Source: Actinomycetes bacterium
GTDB taxonomy: Bacteria > Actinomycetota > Acidimicrobiia > Acidimicrobiales > Palsa-688
Direction of reading: 5' to 3'
NCBI GenBank assembly: GCA_021808785.1
Contig: JAKBAX010000002.1
Span: forward strand, 1 to 63,097
DNA length: 63,097 nucleotides
The number at the start of each line of letters is the position of its first letter. Position 1 is the first letter of the stretch. The translations under genes were made by a program, and so were the position numbers. This document shows positions 1 to 7,855 of the stretch, in pieces. A model generated the notes under the pieces. It ran no database searches and was not told the DNA's origin. It saw nothing but the letters and a program-made list of their open reading frames with translations.

Positions 1-99
1 CTCGACGGTGACACCCGGAAGCGGCTCGTATGGGACAATGCGGTCGAGCTGTATGGTCTGGACGTCCCGGTCTCGGACTCTGCCCTCACCGTGGCCTGA
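1..99 (+). CDS. Amidohydrolase-family protein, C-terminal end only
   Basis: Frame 1 is open from the first base to a TGA at 97-99, giving 32 residues. They include DTRKRLVWDNAVELYGLD, which matches the usual last helix of amidohydrolase-2 (metal-dependent TIM-barrel) proteins, where a K-x-LWDNA-x-x-LYGL pattern is followed by a short tail. The metal-binding residues lie outside the window, so the substrate cannot be judged. Four more amidohydrolases of this broad superfamily occur between 32 and 41 kb. The call rests on this one motif. Confidence 0.6.
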   Translation, partial: LDGDTRKRLVWDNAVELYGLDVPVSDSALTVA

Positions 100-242
100 C
101 CAGGAGCCACCGCCGGCGCGCCGGCGCGTGGTGAGCAAGCAGAATTCGACGGGAGATCAGCCTCTGCCTGCGATTCGGGACGATCGGCTCTGGCGGGGAT
201 CGACCATCGGCGCCAATGTGGGAGATGTCTTGGAGGAGTCCG

Positions 243-1682
243 ATGGTCTTTGCTGATCGTGTCGATGCCGGTCGACGTCTCGGCGCAAGATTGAAGCACC
301 TGCGGCGGGAACCGGTGGTGGTGCTCGGCCTTCCTCGCGGAGGGGTGCCGGTCGCCTACGAGGTGGCCAAGGCGCTCGACGCACCGCTCGATGTCATCCT
401 GGTCCGCAAGCTCGGGGTGCCATTCCAGCCCGAACTGGGCCTCGGGGCCATCGGCGAGAACGGTGTCCGGGTCATAAACGACCAGATCGTCGAGTTGGCG
501 AAGGTGTCGGACGAAGAGCTCGCCGCCTTGGAAGCTCGCGAGCGGGGGGAGTTGGAGCGTCGCGCCCGCCGATTTCGAGGCGATCGCCCGATGATCACAT
601 TGCGGGGCCGCACCGCTCTGGTCGTAGACGACGGCATCGCCACCGGCTCGACGGCTCGCGCCGGCTGCCTGGTCGCCCGAGCCCACGGAGCGAGGAGAGT
701 AGTGCTCGCCGTGCCTGTGGCGCCGCCGGGTTGGGATCCAGGCATCGGGAAGGAGGTCGACGAGTTCGTCTGTGTGGACACACCCGACCCCTTCTTTGCC
801 ATCGGCCAGTTCTACCGGGACTTCTCCCAGACCTCTGACGACGAGGTCGTCGCCTGTCTCGAGCGTGCCGCCGGTGCCGTAGCCCCGAGCGTCGAGGTGG
901 GCGGAAGCGATGAGGAGGATCCGGTACGGCGCGACGAGGAGGTCGAGGTCCTTGCCGGTCCGGTCCGCCTGGCAGGTCATCTCACCCTGCCTGAGCAAGC
1001 AGGTGGGATCGTCGTCTTCGCCCACGGCAGCGGCAGCAGCCGCCACAGCCCCCGCAACCGTTTCGTCGCCACTGTGCTGAATCAGGCCGGGCTCGCCACG
1101 CTGCTGTTCGACCTGCTCACCGTGGAGGAGGAGCACCAACGGGCCAACGTGTTCGACATCGAGAAGCTCGCCCAGCGCCTCGGCGACGTCACCCGGTGGC
1201 TGCGCCTCCAGCCCGAGGGGAGCAATCTTCCCGTCGGCTACTTCGGGGCCAGTACAGGCGCCGGCGCCGCGCTGTGGGCGGCGGCAGACCCCAGCGCTCA
1301 CATCAAGGCTGTCGTGTCACGCGGCGGCCGCCCCGACCTGGCCTGGTCGCGCCTGAGCGCCGTCACAGCTCCCACGCTGCTCATCGTGGGCGGCCACGAC
1401 CAACTCGTCCTCGACCTGAACCGTCAGGCTCAGAGCCAGCTGCACTGCGAGAATCGGCTCACCGTGGTCCCCGGCGCCACCCACCTCTTCGAGGAGCACG
1501 GCACCCTGCAAGCCGCCGCGGAAGCGGCCCGCGACTGGTTCGTCGGCCACCTGGCCCCTACCGGTCACCCCGTAGGCCAGAGCCCTTCTGGGACCCATCT
1601 CGGTGGCCGCTTCTCCATGAACGCCTGCATGCCTTCCCTCGGCTCATCGGATTCGGCGAGGGAGGCAAACATGGTCTGGTAG
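243..1682 (+). CDS. Phosphoribosyltransferase fused to an alpha/beta hydrolase
   Basis: Two domains are joined. Residues about 1-210 are a phosphoribosyltransferase fold: VVLGLPRGGVPVAYEVA near the start, and the PRPP-binding stretch VVDDGIATGSTARAG near 130. Residues about 230-440 are a dienelactone-hydrolase-like alpha/beta hydrolase, with VFAHGSGSSRHS as oxyanion loop, GYFGASTGAGAALWAA as nucleophile elbow (Ser), an Asp in VGGHDQLV and a His in GATHLFEEH. The fusion is a known actinobacterial architecture; its substrate is unknown to me. The ATG at 243 is chosen because GGAGG lies 6-7 bases upstream; an ATG at 216 lacks this. The hydrolase should end near 1555 (RDWFVGHL), but the frame runs 40 codons further and overlaps the convergent enoyl-CoA hydratase gene. 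Confidence 0.85.
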   Translation: MVFADRVDAGRRLGARLKHLRREPVVVLGLPRGGVPVAYEVAKALDAPLDVILVRKLGVPFQPELGLGAIGENGVRVINDQIVELAKVSDEELAALEARERGELERRARRFRGDRPMITLRGRTALVVDDGIATGSTARAGCLVARAHGARRVVLAVPVAPPGWDPGIGKEVDEFVCVDTPDPFFAIGQFYRDFSQTSDDEVVACLERAAGAVAPSVEVGGSDEEDPVRRDEEVEVLAGPVRLAGHLTLPEQAGGIVVFAHGSGSSRHSPRNRFVATVLNQAGLATLLFDLLTVEEEHQRANVFDIEKLAQRLGDVTRWLRLQPEGSNLPVGYFGASTGAGAALWAAADPSAHIKAVVSRGGRPDLAWSRLSAVTAPTLLIVGGHDQLVLDLNRQAQSQLHCENRLTVVPGATHLFEEHGTLQAAAEAARDWFVGHLAPTGHPVGQSPSGTHLGGRFSMNACMPSLGSSDSAREANMVW

Positions 1683-2347
1683 TCGATGAGGCCGTAGCGC
1701 TCATTCAGCATCCGCTTTACATGCATGCGGGCGCTCGGGCCTGTCTGCAGTATCTCTTTTACCGCGACGAGCGCTTCGTCGCGGAGCTGATCGTGTGGAA
1801 CCACCCTCGAGATCACTCCCAGCCGCAGGGCTTCCGCAGCGTCGAACCGCCGCCCCGACAGCAGAAGATCCCGAGCGACGGCGATACCAACGTGGGCCGG
1901 CAGCACCGCCGCGTAAGTGGCGTCGACGATACCTCGAAGCAGTTCCGGCGCCCTGAAGGTGGCGCGGTCGCTGGCAACACAGATGTCGGAGAGCATGGCG
2001 ACCAGCAGGCCGCCCGCTTGACAGATGCCGTTGACCGCCGCCACGACCGGCGCCCGACTGTCCCGGATGGTCAAGAAGGGGAGGATCTCGTGGCCGATAT
2101 CGGGCACCGGCTCGTCCTCTTGGTTGCTCCGTCCACCTAGATCACCCCCCGCCGAGAAGACATCGCCCGAGCCGGTGATCACCAGTGCTGCCAGATCGGG
2201 ATCCCGGTTGACCAGGTGCACCGCCCGCTTGATCCCGAAGTACATGGCCGGGGTGAAGGCGTTTCGGGCCTCCGGGCGATCGATGATGCACCAGGCAATC
2301 GGACCGTCCCGCTCCAGACGCAGGCCGGCGGCTCCGAGCTCGCTCAT
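1565..2347 (-). CDS. Enoyl-CoA hydratase/isomerase family protein
   Basis: This is a 260-residue crotonase-fold protein, the normal length. Visible marks are IDRPEARNAFTPAM near the N-terminus, the oxyanion-hole segment DVFSAGGDLGG, AAVNGICQAGGLLVAMLSD around residue 105, and APELLRGIVDA where the first catalytic Glu of hydratases lies. The glycine-rich second loop of true hydratases is replaced by VDATYAAVLPAHVG, so the reaction may be isomerisation, hydrolysis or another crotonase chemistry. The ATG at 2347 is preferred over an upstream in-frame start because family alignment begins there. Its 3' end overlaps the convergent fusion gene by about 118 bases. Confidence 0.85.
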   Translation of the reverse strand: MSELGAAGLRLERDGPIAWCIIDRPEARNAFTPAMYFGIKRAVHLVNRDPDLAALVITGSGDVFSAGGDLGGRSNQEDEPVPDIGHEILPFLTIRDSRAPVVAAVNGICQAGGLLVAMLSDICVASDRATFRAPELLRGIVDATYAAVLPAHVGIAVARDLLLSGRRFDAAEALRLGVISRVVPHDQLRDEALVAVKEILQTGPSARMHVKRMLNERYGLIDYQTMFASLAESDEPREGMQAFMEKRPPRWVPEGLWPTG

Positions 2348-2472
2348 CACCGTGAGCTTACAACTCGTGCTCGTCCGCCGGTCACGACACTCCACCACGT
2401 CTGGTAAGGCTCCAACGTGACAGCCCAGCTACTCCTAGCGCCCGGACTGCCAGGCACTCGCCTTCGTCAAGG

Positions 2473-3075
2473 CTATTGGCCGAGTGGCGCACGTGGGTCG
2501 CGTCCCATGAAGGCGGCAAGGCGTTCCCAATCCGTCGCTCCGGGAGCTGGCGTCACCTCCGCGGCGAATGGCACCCCTGGACCGACCATGTCGCGGTAGT
2601 GAGGTTTGACCATGGCACGCGCCCCCTCCAGCGCCGGCACGGCGAGACTCGCATCCAACCTGTCGAGCTGTCCGGTGGCCCGGGCCAGGTCCCAGGCGTG
2701 TCCGGCCAGCTCTGCCAGGTACATGTCCACCAGGTTTGCGCCCGTGTACACCTCACCCCACGGCATGGTGAAGTTGGACGACCACCCGGAATCGTCGCTC
2801 CACGCCTGTGCCGCCTCTTCAGCGGCGCGACGTAGCTGATCGGGTGCTCTGGACAGCTCCACGTGAGGGGACTCGTCTCCGGGAGGGGGCGTCTGCCCTC
2901 GGCCGAGAGCAGCCGCCCGATTGGCCGCCTCGACGAGGTGGTCGATGAGCCCGGCCACGTCGTAGCTGGGGCACGGGGTCGGGCCGGCAAGTTCGCCGGG
3001 TTCGACGCCCGAGACGATCACCGCAGCATTCTCGTATGCATTCAGCAGCATGCCTCGACGGCCGGGGTGGGCCAT
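2473..3075 (-). CDS. TIGR03086-type DinB/mycothiol-dependent isomerase-like protein
   Basis: This 200-residue protein belongs to the DinB-like four-helix family that includes mycothiol-dependent maleylpyruvate isomerase. It shows the opening pattern GELAGPTPCPSYDVAGLIDHLVEAANRA, where His helps bind a metal, and a later ELAGHAWDLARATGQ with the second metal His. Members are cytoplasmic metal-binding proteins; many have no assigned substrate. The ATG at 3075 follows GAGGAACTCCCC, a reasonable ribosome site; an inner ATG eight codons later is possible. It stands alone, with 125 bases to the next gene upstream of it. Mycothiol use fits an actinobacterial host. Confidence 0.75.
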   Translation of the reverse strand: MAHPGRRGMLLNAYENAAVIVSGVEPGELAGPTPCPSYDVAGLIDHLVEAANRAAALGRGQTPPPGDESPHVELSRAPDQLRRAAEEAAQAWSDDSGWSSNFTMPWGEVYTGANLVDMYLAELAGHAWDLARATGQLDRLDASLAVPALEGARAMVKPHYRDMVGPGVPFAAEVTPAPGATDWERLAAFMGRDPRAPLGQ

Positions 3076-3163
3076 GGGGAGTTCCTCCTCGGACCGTCAG
3101 GTTAGCTACGTCGGTGGCCGGCCGAGCCGACCGGGCGCGAAATGGCGCCGGGAGCCGGCTCGC

Positions 3164-3730
3164 TCAGAGGATGAAGGGCACGAGCATCTTGGTCGAGTGC
3201 TTGTACGCCGGGTAGGCGTCGGGAAACTGCTCGGTCAGGTAGCGCTCCTCGACAGTTGCACTGTAAAGGAAATAGACCCCGGCCAGGGCTACGGCGATCA
3301 GCCATAGCCAACTCAGCGCCACTGCAGTACCGATCCCGGCAACGAGGATGCCCGAGTAGATCGGGTGGCGGACCAGGTGGTACGGGCCGCTGGTCACGAG
3401 CTCTGGTTCGTCCTTCTGGGTCATCGGTGTTCCCCAGTTGCGCCCTATGTGTGCCCGGGCCCAGATGGCGAATGCCAATCCGAGCGGGCACAGACCAAGC
3501 CCGAGAGCTGAGCGCCACGGTGCCGTGTTGAGTCCGTGGCCGCGGAAGACTCCGGAGCGGACCAAGATCACGACGATGACCACGATCACGGCCCTGATCC
3601 GCAGTTCCCGCGACCATGGAACCCGGCCCCTCTTCATAGAGAACGCGGCCACGAGCCAGTACAACCAGAAGGCCCCCCACCCGACCGCGAACACGACCTC
3701 GACGGCACGCACCAGGAGCCAGAGTGCCAC
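3164..3730 (-). CDS. Isoprenylcysteine carboxyl methyltransferase (ICMT)-family membrane protein
   Basis: This is a 188-residue integral membrane protein with about five hydrophobic segments. The ICMT/PEMT signature is clear in the C-terminal half: GRNWGTPMTQKDEPELVTSGPY, then HLVRHPIYSGIL, then EERYLTEQFPDAYPAYK with the Glu pair that contacts S-adenosylmethionine. Bacterial members methylate unknown small or lipid substrates because bacteria do not make prenylated CaaX proteins. The GTG start at 3730 opens directly with the first membrane segment (ALWLLVRAVEVVFAVGWG). It is divergent from the AbrB fragment at 3773. Confidence 0.8.
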   Translation of the reverse strand: MALWLLVRAVEVVFAVGWGAFWLYWLVAAFSMKRGRVPWSRELRIRAVIVVIVVILVRSGVFRGHGLNTAPWRSALGLGLCPLGLAFAIWARAHIGRNWGTPMTQKDEPELVTSGPYHLVRHPIYSGILVAGIGTAVALSWLWLIAVALAGVYFLYSATVEERYLTEQFPDAYPAYKHSTKMLVPFIL

Positions 3731-3772
3731 ACGGCCGCCTGGCAGGCGATCGAGGGTAGGTAAGGACCGGGC

Positions 3773-3846
3773 ATGGACGTGGTGGCACGAGTCACCTCGA
3801 AGGGTCAGGTCACGGTCCCCAAGGCCGTTCGTGACGCGCTCGGTAC
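3773..3846 (+). pseudogene. Truncated AbrB/SpoVT-like antitoxin N-terminus
   Basis: The first 24 codons read MDVVARVTSKGQVTVPKAVRDALG, the signature strand-loop start of AbrB/MazE-type swapped-hairpin DNA-binding domains. After the LG the match stops: the expected second strand and following sequence are absent, and the frame continues as antisense of the methyltransferase gene. I read this as the remains of an antitoxin gene cut by a rearrangement. No PIN or MazF partner follows on the same strand. Confidence 0.55.
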
Positions 3847-3910
3847 CTCCTACCCGTGGACCGCGGTAGCCGCTTCAAAGGGCGTGGTCAGCACCCGGTT
3901 CCTGGCTCGG

Positions 3911-4540
3911 TCATGCCGGCTTCTGGGAGATGAACCGGTAGTGGTAGCCGAGCACGTCGGTTCTGGTGGCGGCGAAGCCCGCCGCGCTGAGTCGACGGGC
4001 GAGATCCTCGGGTCCAACCGGGTGGAAGGTATCCCCGGCGTGGCCGGCTCGGATCAAGTCCAGGTCGAGAGACTCTTGGCCGACGAAGATGCCGCCGGGG
4101 CGCAGGACTCGGTGAACTTCGGCGAAGAGGCGATCTTGGTCGTCGGCCGAGCTCATGTGGTGCAGGACCGAGAAGCAGGCGACGGCTGTGTAACGCTCGG
4201 CCGGCAGGCCGGTCCTGGTCGCGTCTGTAACGATAACTTCGACATTCGTCCCCGCGAGGCGCTTGCTGAGGACATGGCCCAATTCCGGATCCACTTCGAT
4301 AGCGGTGAGCCGGGGGATCCGTTGGCGGAGCAGGTCGGTGGTCAAGCCTGGACCCGGGCCGATCTCCAGCACGTCGCCTCCCAAGTCGCCGGCCGACTCG
4401 ATCCAGGGCAACAGCTCGGATTGGAGCGCCTGCGCCCATTCAGGACTGGACAGGTATTGCAAGTGGGATTCGTTCACCCACCGGTTGTACGATGCCTGAC
4501 CGATGGCTGTCTCGGCTGGCGCGGCCAACAAAGTGACCAA
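3911..4540 (-). CDS. Class I SAM-dependent methyltransferase
   Basis: This is a 209-residue Rossmann-fold methyltransferase of the Methyltransf_11 type. Motif I is DVLEIGPGPGLTTDLL near residue 55; the acidic residue ending the second strand is in TAIEVDPELG; motif IV is CFSVLHHMSS near 120; RVLRPGGIFVGQE follows. The substrate is not predictable. The start at 4540 puts its 5' end under the divergent AraC gene (start 4503), a 38-base head-to-head overlap. A later start would remove the overlap but also part of the helix preceding motif I. Confidence 0.8.
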   Translation of the reverse strand: MVTLLAAPAETAIGQASYNRWVNESHLQYLSSPEWAQALQSELLPWIESAGDLGGDVLEIGPGPGLTTDLLRQRIPRLTAIEVDPELGHVLSKRLAGTNVEVIVTDATRTGLPAERYTAVACFSVLHHMSSADDQDRLFAEVHRVLRPGGIFVGQESLDLDLIRAGHAGDTFHPVGPEDLARRLSAAGFAATRTDVLGYHYRFISQKPA

Positions 4541-5207
4541 ACCGGCCAGGATCGGCCACGGGGATGTTCGCGGCTGCTCCCCTGTGCTATCTGGTACCTA
4601 CCCCTTCGAGATCGGCGATGAACTCATCACCGGCTGGCACCACCATGACCTTCACCAACTCGAATACGCCTTCGAAGGTGTGGCGCAAGTCGAAACTGCC
4701 TCCGCCCGCTATTTGCTCCCACCCCAGCAGGCCATCTGGATAACAGCCGGGACGGACCACTGCACGACCCTGACCCGGGTGCGTACCGTCTCTGCGTTCT
4801 TCGATCCCGCCCTGGAGGTCCAGGCCGGGGAGCGGGTCCGGGTGCTGGCGGTGCCTGCGGTCATCCGGGAAATGCTGCTCCACGCTATGCATTTCACTGC
4901 CGCCCACCAAGGCGAGGCCATCACCATCAACGACGTATGCGTGCCGATCGGGACCTCGCAACGGTCACTGCGTCGGGCGTTCGCGACCGAAGCAGGCATG
5001 CCCTGGCGCCAATATCTCCTCCAAAGCCGGCTCCTGCAAGCCATGGCCCTGCTCGCTCAGCCAACGCCGAACGTGCTCGCCGTGGCCATGACCGTCGGAT
5101 TCGAGAGCATGAGCGGGTTCACACGCTCCTTCCGGCACTACACAGGCGAAACACCACTCACCTACCGACAACGAGTGCTGATCAATCATGTTGCGCCCGC
5201 GCGATAG
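4503..5207 (+). CDS. AraC-family transcriptional regulator, short form
   Basis: This 234-residue regulator has an N-terminal cupin (WHHHDLHQLEYAFEGVAQV, about residues 45-65) and a C-terminal double HTH (INDVCVPIGTSQRSLRRAF and VAMTVGFESMSGFTRSF). The AraC end signature TGETPLTYRQRV is intact. In relatives I recall, a linker of some 40-50 residues separates cupin and HTH; here the cupin end (MLLHAMHFTAAHQG) runs straight into the HTH, suggesting an in-frame deletion. It is divergent from the methyltransferase and may control it. Confidence 0.8.
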   Translation: MAVSAGAANKVTKPARIGHGDVRGCSPVLSGTYPFEIGDELITGWHHHDLHQLEYAFEGVAQVETASARYLLPPQQAIWITAGTDHCTTLTRVRTVSAFFDPALEVQAGERVRVLAVPAVIREMLLHAMHFTAAHQGEAITINDVCVPIGTSQRSLRRAFATEAGMPWRQYLLQSRLLQAMALLAQPTPNVLAVAMTVGFESMSGFTRSFRHYTGETPLTYRQRVLINHVAPAR

Positions 5208-5609
5208 GCGCGCTTCCGACCTGATCGGCGCGCTCATTGAGGCATCGAGGACGCCTGTCCGCCGGTATGCGACCGGATGGTGGATAGGCCAACCAGACAA
5301 GAGCCCGGCTCCTGCCGGCGTAGCCCAGCAGCTGGGCGAAGTTGCCCGCCAGGAGCCATCGGAGGCGCTACGACGCAGACCCGCGTCGAGATGGCTACCC
5401 GACTGACTGAACGTGGTCGTAGCCGTCCTCCGCCGTGGCCCGAGCAGTTCTCACCGACGATGCGAGCAACAAAGGTGTGGCGGCCCTCTCGTCAAGAATG
5501 AAGCGCCACCATCCGGTGTTTCGAGGCACCCTCCTCGGGGACGATCGGTCGCGTTGTTGGGATGGTTTCTTCGTACTGGGGTAGTACCTCCTCTGGTAGT
5601 ATCGGGCGC
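5208..5609. other. Intergenic stretch with a probable promoter at its right end
   Basis: I see no convincing gene in 5208-5560. Just before the antitoxin start are two copies of GGTAGTA, in TGGGGTAGTACC and TCTGGTAGTATC near 5577-5602. The second, GTAGTAT, could serve as a -10 element and the pair as an operator for the toxin-antitoxin complex. The start at 5610 is only about 7 bases beyond that -10. Confidence 0.35.
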
Positions 5610-5861
5610 ATGGGCGTCGAGAAGATGAGCGTGTCATTCGACCTCGAGCTGGGCGAGGCCATCCGAGCGTCGGCGAGCAGCACTCACCAAAGTGTCTCGT
5701 CGTGGCTCGCCGAAGCCGCCCGCGACCGTCTACGCCTGGAAGCGCTTGGACAGGCAGTGGCCTCTTGGGAACAGGAGTTCGGCCCGCTGACCGACGCAGA
5801 GATTGCACACGCCGATCGCGTCCTACAACAACAGACCAAAAGGCGATCCGGAGCCGCCTAG
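5610..5861 (+). CDS. Antitoxin of a VapBC-type module
   Basis: This is an 83-residue protein from the ATG at 5610. It begins MGVEKMSVSFDLELGEAIR, a ribbon-helix-helix-like beta strand followed by helices (SVSSWLAEAARDRLRLEAL) and a polar C-terminal tail that would wrap the toxin. The gene ends at 5861 with the toxin ATG at the next base, the tight coupling usual for antitoxin-toxin pairs. An in-frame upstream start at 5562 would read through the promoter repeats and is not preferred. Confidence 0.7.
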   Translation: MGVEKMSVSFDLELGEAIRASASSTHQSVSSWLAEAARDRLRLEALGQAVASWEQEFGPLTDAEIAHADRVLQQQTKRRSGAA

Positions 5862-6242
5862 ATGGGTCTCGTACTCGACACCGGAGGGCTCATCGCGTTT
5901 GATCGCGGTGATCGCCGGGTCGCGGCCCTGGTCGAGGCAGCACGCCGTCGCCGCGACCGGGTGATCACATCCTCTGGGTGTGTCGCCCAGGCGTGGCGAG
6001 GTGCCGGCTCACGCCAGGCTCTCCTTTCCCGTCTTCTCAGAGGCACGACCGAGGTGGGACTCGACCGTCGCATGTCGCGGATCACAGGTGATCTGTGCGG
6101 ATCGACCAAAACAGCCGACGTAGTCGACGCCCATGTCGCGCTCGTGGTCCAGGATGGTGACGTAGTGCTGACAAGTGATGTCAGCGACGTCCGTCGCCTA
6201 CTCAGGTCGAGGGATATCCAAGCAGAGATAGTGCACTGCTGA
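5862..6242 (+). CDS. PIN-domain toxin (VapC-like ribonuclease)
   Basis: This is a 126-residue PIN-fold protein. The acidic cluster expected to bind Mg2+ for RNA cleavage is visible: Asp in LVLDTGGLIAFDRGD, Asp in TADVVDAHVALV near residue 90, and Asp in VLTSDVSDVRRL near 105. The usual first Glu is not obvious in the poorly aligned middle region. It follows its antitoxin with no gap. By family knowledge the target would be a tRNA or rRNA; which one cannot be read here. Confidence 0.75.
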   Translation: MGLVLDTGGLIAFDRGDRRVAALVEAARRRRDRVITSSGCVAQAWRGAGSRQALLSRLLRGTTEVGLDRRMSRITGDLCGSTKTADVVDAHVALVVQDGDVVLTSDVSDVRRLLRSRDIQAEIVHC

Positions 6243-6833
6243 TCGCCCCCCGGTCCTCGAGATAGTGACCCACGGCCGGTCGGGGGCAGCCCGGCCCCCA
6301 ACAGAGTCCGACCCTCGGAGGCAGGGTGGTTTAACGGGTCGCAGCCCGGCGTTCGGGAGTAGGTGCTCCTAGAACTTCACTGAACGATTGCTGGCCGGTG
6401 TTGCCGGCAGGTTTGGATGACAACGCGTTGGCACGTCTGCGTGGGGACGATCTCGGTAGCGTTGGGTGACGATTGTGACGTAACGCGGTTTGCGGCCGGG
6501 TCAGGCGGGACGCGGCGCGCTGAGAGCGGTCGCTGTTGTCGGCCCGGCGGAGTGCGATCATCGCGGCGGCGTCGGCGAGGTCGGCGACGGGTGGCGCCTG
6601 GACCCGCGGGAGCCGGTATGTCAGGGCCCGTGGGCTGGGGTCGTGCCACGGCTCGTTGAGCGTCCACGCCAGTTCCACGCGGGTCGACCACAGCTTCCCG
6701 CCGACCATCACAGGAACGGGACCGCAGGATGGTGGCCCAAGCTGAGCGAGCGTGCTCGCCCTCGGGAGTGTGTCAACGTGACCCTGCCATCTTGGACACC
6801 GGCTAACCGGACGGTCCGCGTCGTCAGTTTACC
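6243..6833. other. 591-base stretch without a recognised gene
   Basis: Open frames exist on both strands, for example 6331-6711 minus, but none shows a domain I recognise, a convincing ribosome site or a consistent codon pattern. The minus frame contains TYRLPRVQAPPVADLADAAAMIALRRAD, which could be a decayed coding segment. It separates the VapBC pair from the HTH/Clp-N pair. Confidence 0.4.
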
Positions 6834-6866
6834 TTGACAAGGCGGCGGTGTCAGTGTAGATTGACA
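6834..6866 (+). promoter_or_regulatory. Promoter with overlapping inverted repeat for the HTH/Clp-N operon
   Basis: TTGACA (6834-6839) and TAGATT (6857-6862) are 17 bases apart, a near-consensus housekeeping promoter. Transcription should start within a base or two of the ATG at 6870, so the mRNA would be leaderless. TGACA at 6835-6839 and TGTCA at 6849-6853 form an inverted repeat across the spacer, and a third TGACA lies at 6862-6866. CCTTGACAAGG around the -35 is itself nearly palindromic. This layout suits autorepression by the HTH protein it serves. Confidence 0.6.
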
Positions 6867-6869
6867 TGT

Positions 6870-7082
6870 ATGGATGTCGAGGATCTCAACCTGAGCCTCT
6901 CGTCCGACGACCCTGCAATCGGGCTTCGGGCGTCATTGGCGCTGCATCGCCTGGCTGAGAGGGTCGAGGCCATGCACGTCGCCGCGGCCCGGGAACAAGG
7001 CTGGTCGTGGCAGCAGATCGGAGACGCATTGGGCGTCACCCGCCAATCCGTGCACGCCAAGTACAACAAGGAGGCGTCATGA
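6870..7082 (+). CDS. Small helix-turn-helix protein
   Basis: This is a 70-residue protein. An amphipathic helix (RASLALHRLAERVEAMHVAAAREQ) precedes a compact HTH, GWSWQQIGDALGVTRQSVHAKY, the form found in sigma-70 region-4-like and related small regulators. The ATG at 6870 fits the predicted transcription start; an upstream in-frame start at 6834 would lie inside the -35 element. It overlaps the next gene by ATGA, so the two are co-translated. Together with the Clp-N protein it forms a pair found repeatedly in actinobacteria; its exact role is not known to me. Confidence 0.75.
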   Translation: MDVEDLNLSLSSDDPAIGLRASLALHRLAERVEAMHVAAAREQGWSWQQIGDALGVTRQSVHAKYNKEAS

Positions 7083-7588
7083 CCGAATCTGTCGGCTCAG
7101 AGGTGCTTCACCCATGGGCTATCTATATGAGAGCCAGTGAAGAGGCTCGTCGCCGAGGTGATCGGCGAACGGGCACTGATCACCTACTGCTGTCCTTGCT
7201 GGAGGAGCCCTCGGTCGAAGGCGTGCTGGGCGTGAGCCTGCAGCAAGCTCGCCAGGTTCTTGATTCCCTCGATCACGAAGCATTAGGCGCCCTGGGGATG
7301 GCGTCCGGCGCCGACGCTCCCGCACTGGCGATGAGGGCCGTTCCGAAGAGGCCGACGATCAGAGATGTCATGCAGAGGGATCGCCTCCGCATGACCCCAG
7401 CGGCCAAGAAGGTGCTCGAGGAGTCGGTCAAGCCGCAGCGCCGAAAGACGCAGGTCACGGCCCAGCAAGTGTTGGCTCGGATCCTTGCTCTGCAACCACC
7501 GGATCCCGCTGCGGTACTGCTGGACGCTCTCGACGTGAACACCTCGGAAGTTCGGTGCCAACTGGATGGGAGTCCGCTCGTGACCTGA
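7079..7588 (+). CDS. Stand-alone Clp N-terminal-domain protein
   Basis: This is a 169-residue protein with two Clp-N repeats and no AAA module. The first half has ARRRGDRRTGTDHLLLSLLEEP, the second has RMTPAAKKVLEESVKPQRR and VTAQQVLARILALQPPDPAAVLL; the T-(D/A)-H/Q-L-L-LL-E pattern is the Clp-N signature that binds adaptors or substrates in ClpA/ClpC. Without an ATPase it may tether substrates to ClpC or regulate the HTH partner. Its ATG overlaps the stop of the HTH gene (ATGA at 7079-7082). Confidence 0.75.
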   Translation: MTESVGSEVLHPWAIYMRASEEARRRGDRRTGTDHLLLSLLEEPSVEGVLGVSLQQARQVLDSLDHEALGALGMASGADAPALAMRAVPKRPTIRDVMQRDRLRMTPAAKKVLEESVKPQRRKTQVTAQQVLARILALQPPDPAAVLLDALDVNTSEVRCQLDGSPLVT

Positions 7589-7829
7589 TCGTCCAGCGAC
7601 ACTCTCGGACCCCAAACCACATGAGAGCGGCGCCACTGCCGGTCACGACGACAGCGACACCTCTGCCTCCGCGCTCACCCCGGCGATCCGACCGGAACGG
7701 GGCTGACGGGGCGCAGAATATCTGTCCGGCAGCCGGCGATCAGGGGCGACGCGAGCCGTCCGCGCTAGTGGGGCAGGCGTCTGCGAGGTTCTGGGGCGAG
7801 TCTTCGGTAGTAGCCGGCTAGCAGATCTA

Positions 7830-7845
7830 TGTATCATGTGATACA
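7830..7845. promoter_or_regulatory. Perfect inverted repeat, probable XRE operator
   Basis: TGTATCA-TG-TGATACA is a perfect 7-bp inverted repeat ending 10 bases before the ATG at 7856. It overlaps the likely -10 (GATACA, 7840-7845), an autorepression position. It also supports 7856 rather than 7829 as the start of the XRE gene. Confidence 0.6.
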
Positions 7846-7855
7846 CCTTGTCGAT

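Noticed and set aside
8-256. 82-codon plus-strand frame at the left edge
   Set aside because: It is out of phase with the amidohydrolase end in frame 1 and has no domain or ribosome site.
3773-4621. 282-codon plus-strand frame as a full AbrB-like protein
   Set aside because: Only the first 24 codons match AbrB; the rest is antisense to the methyltransferase.
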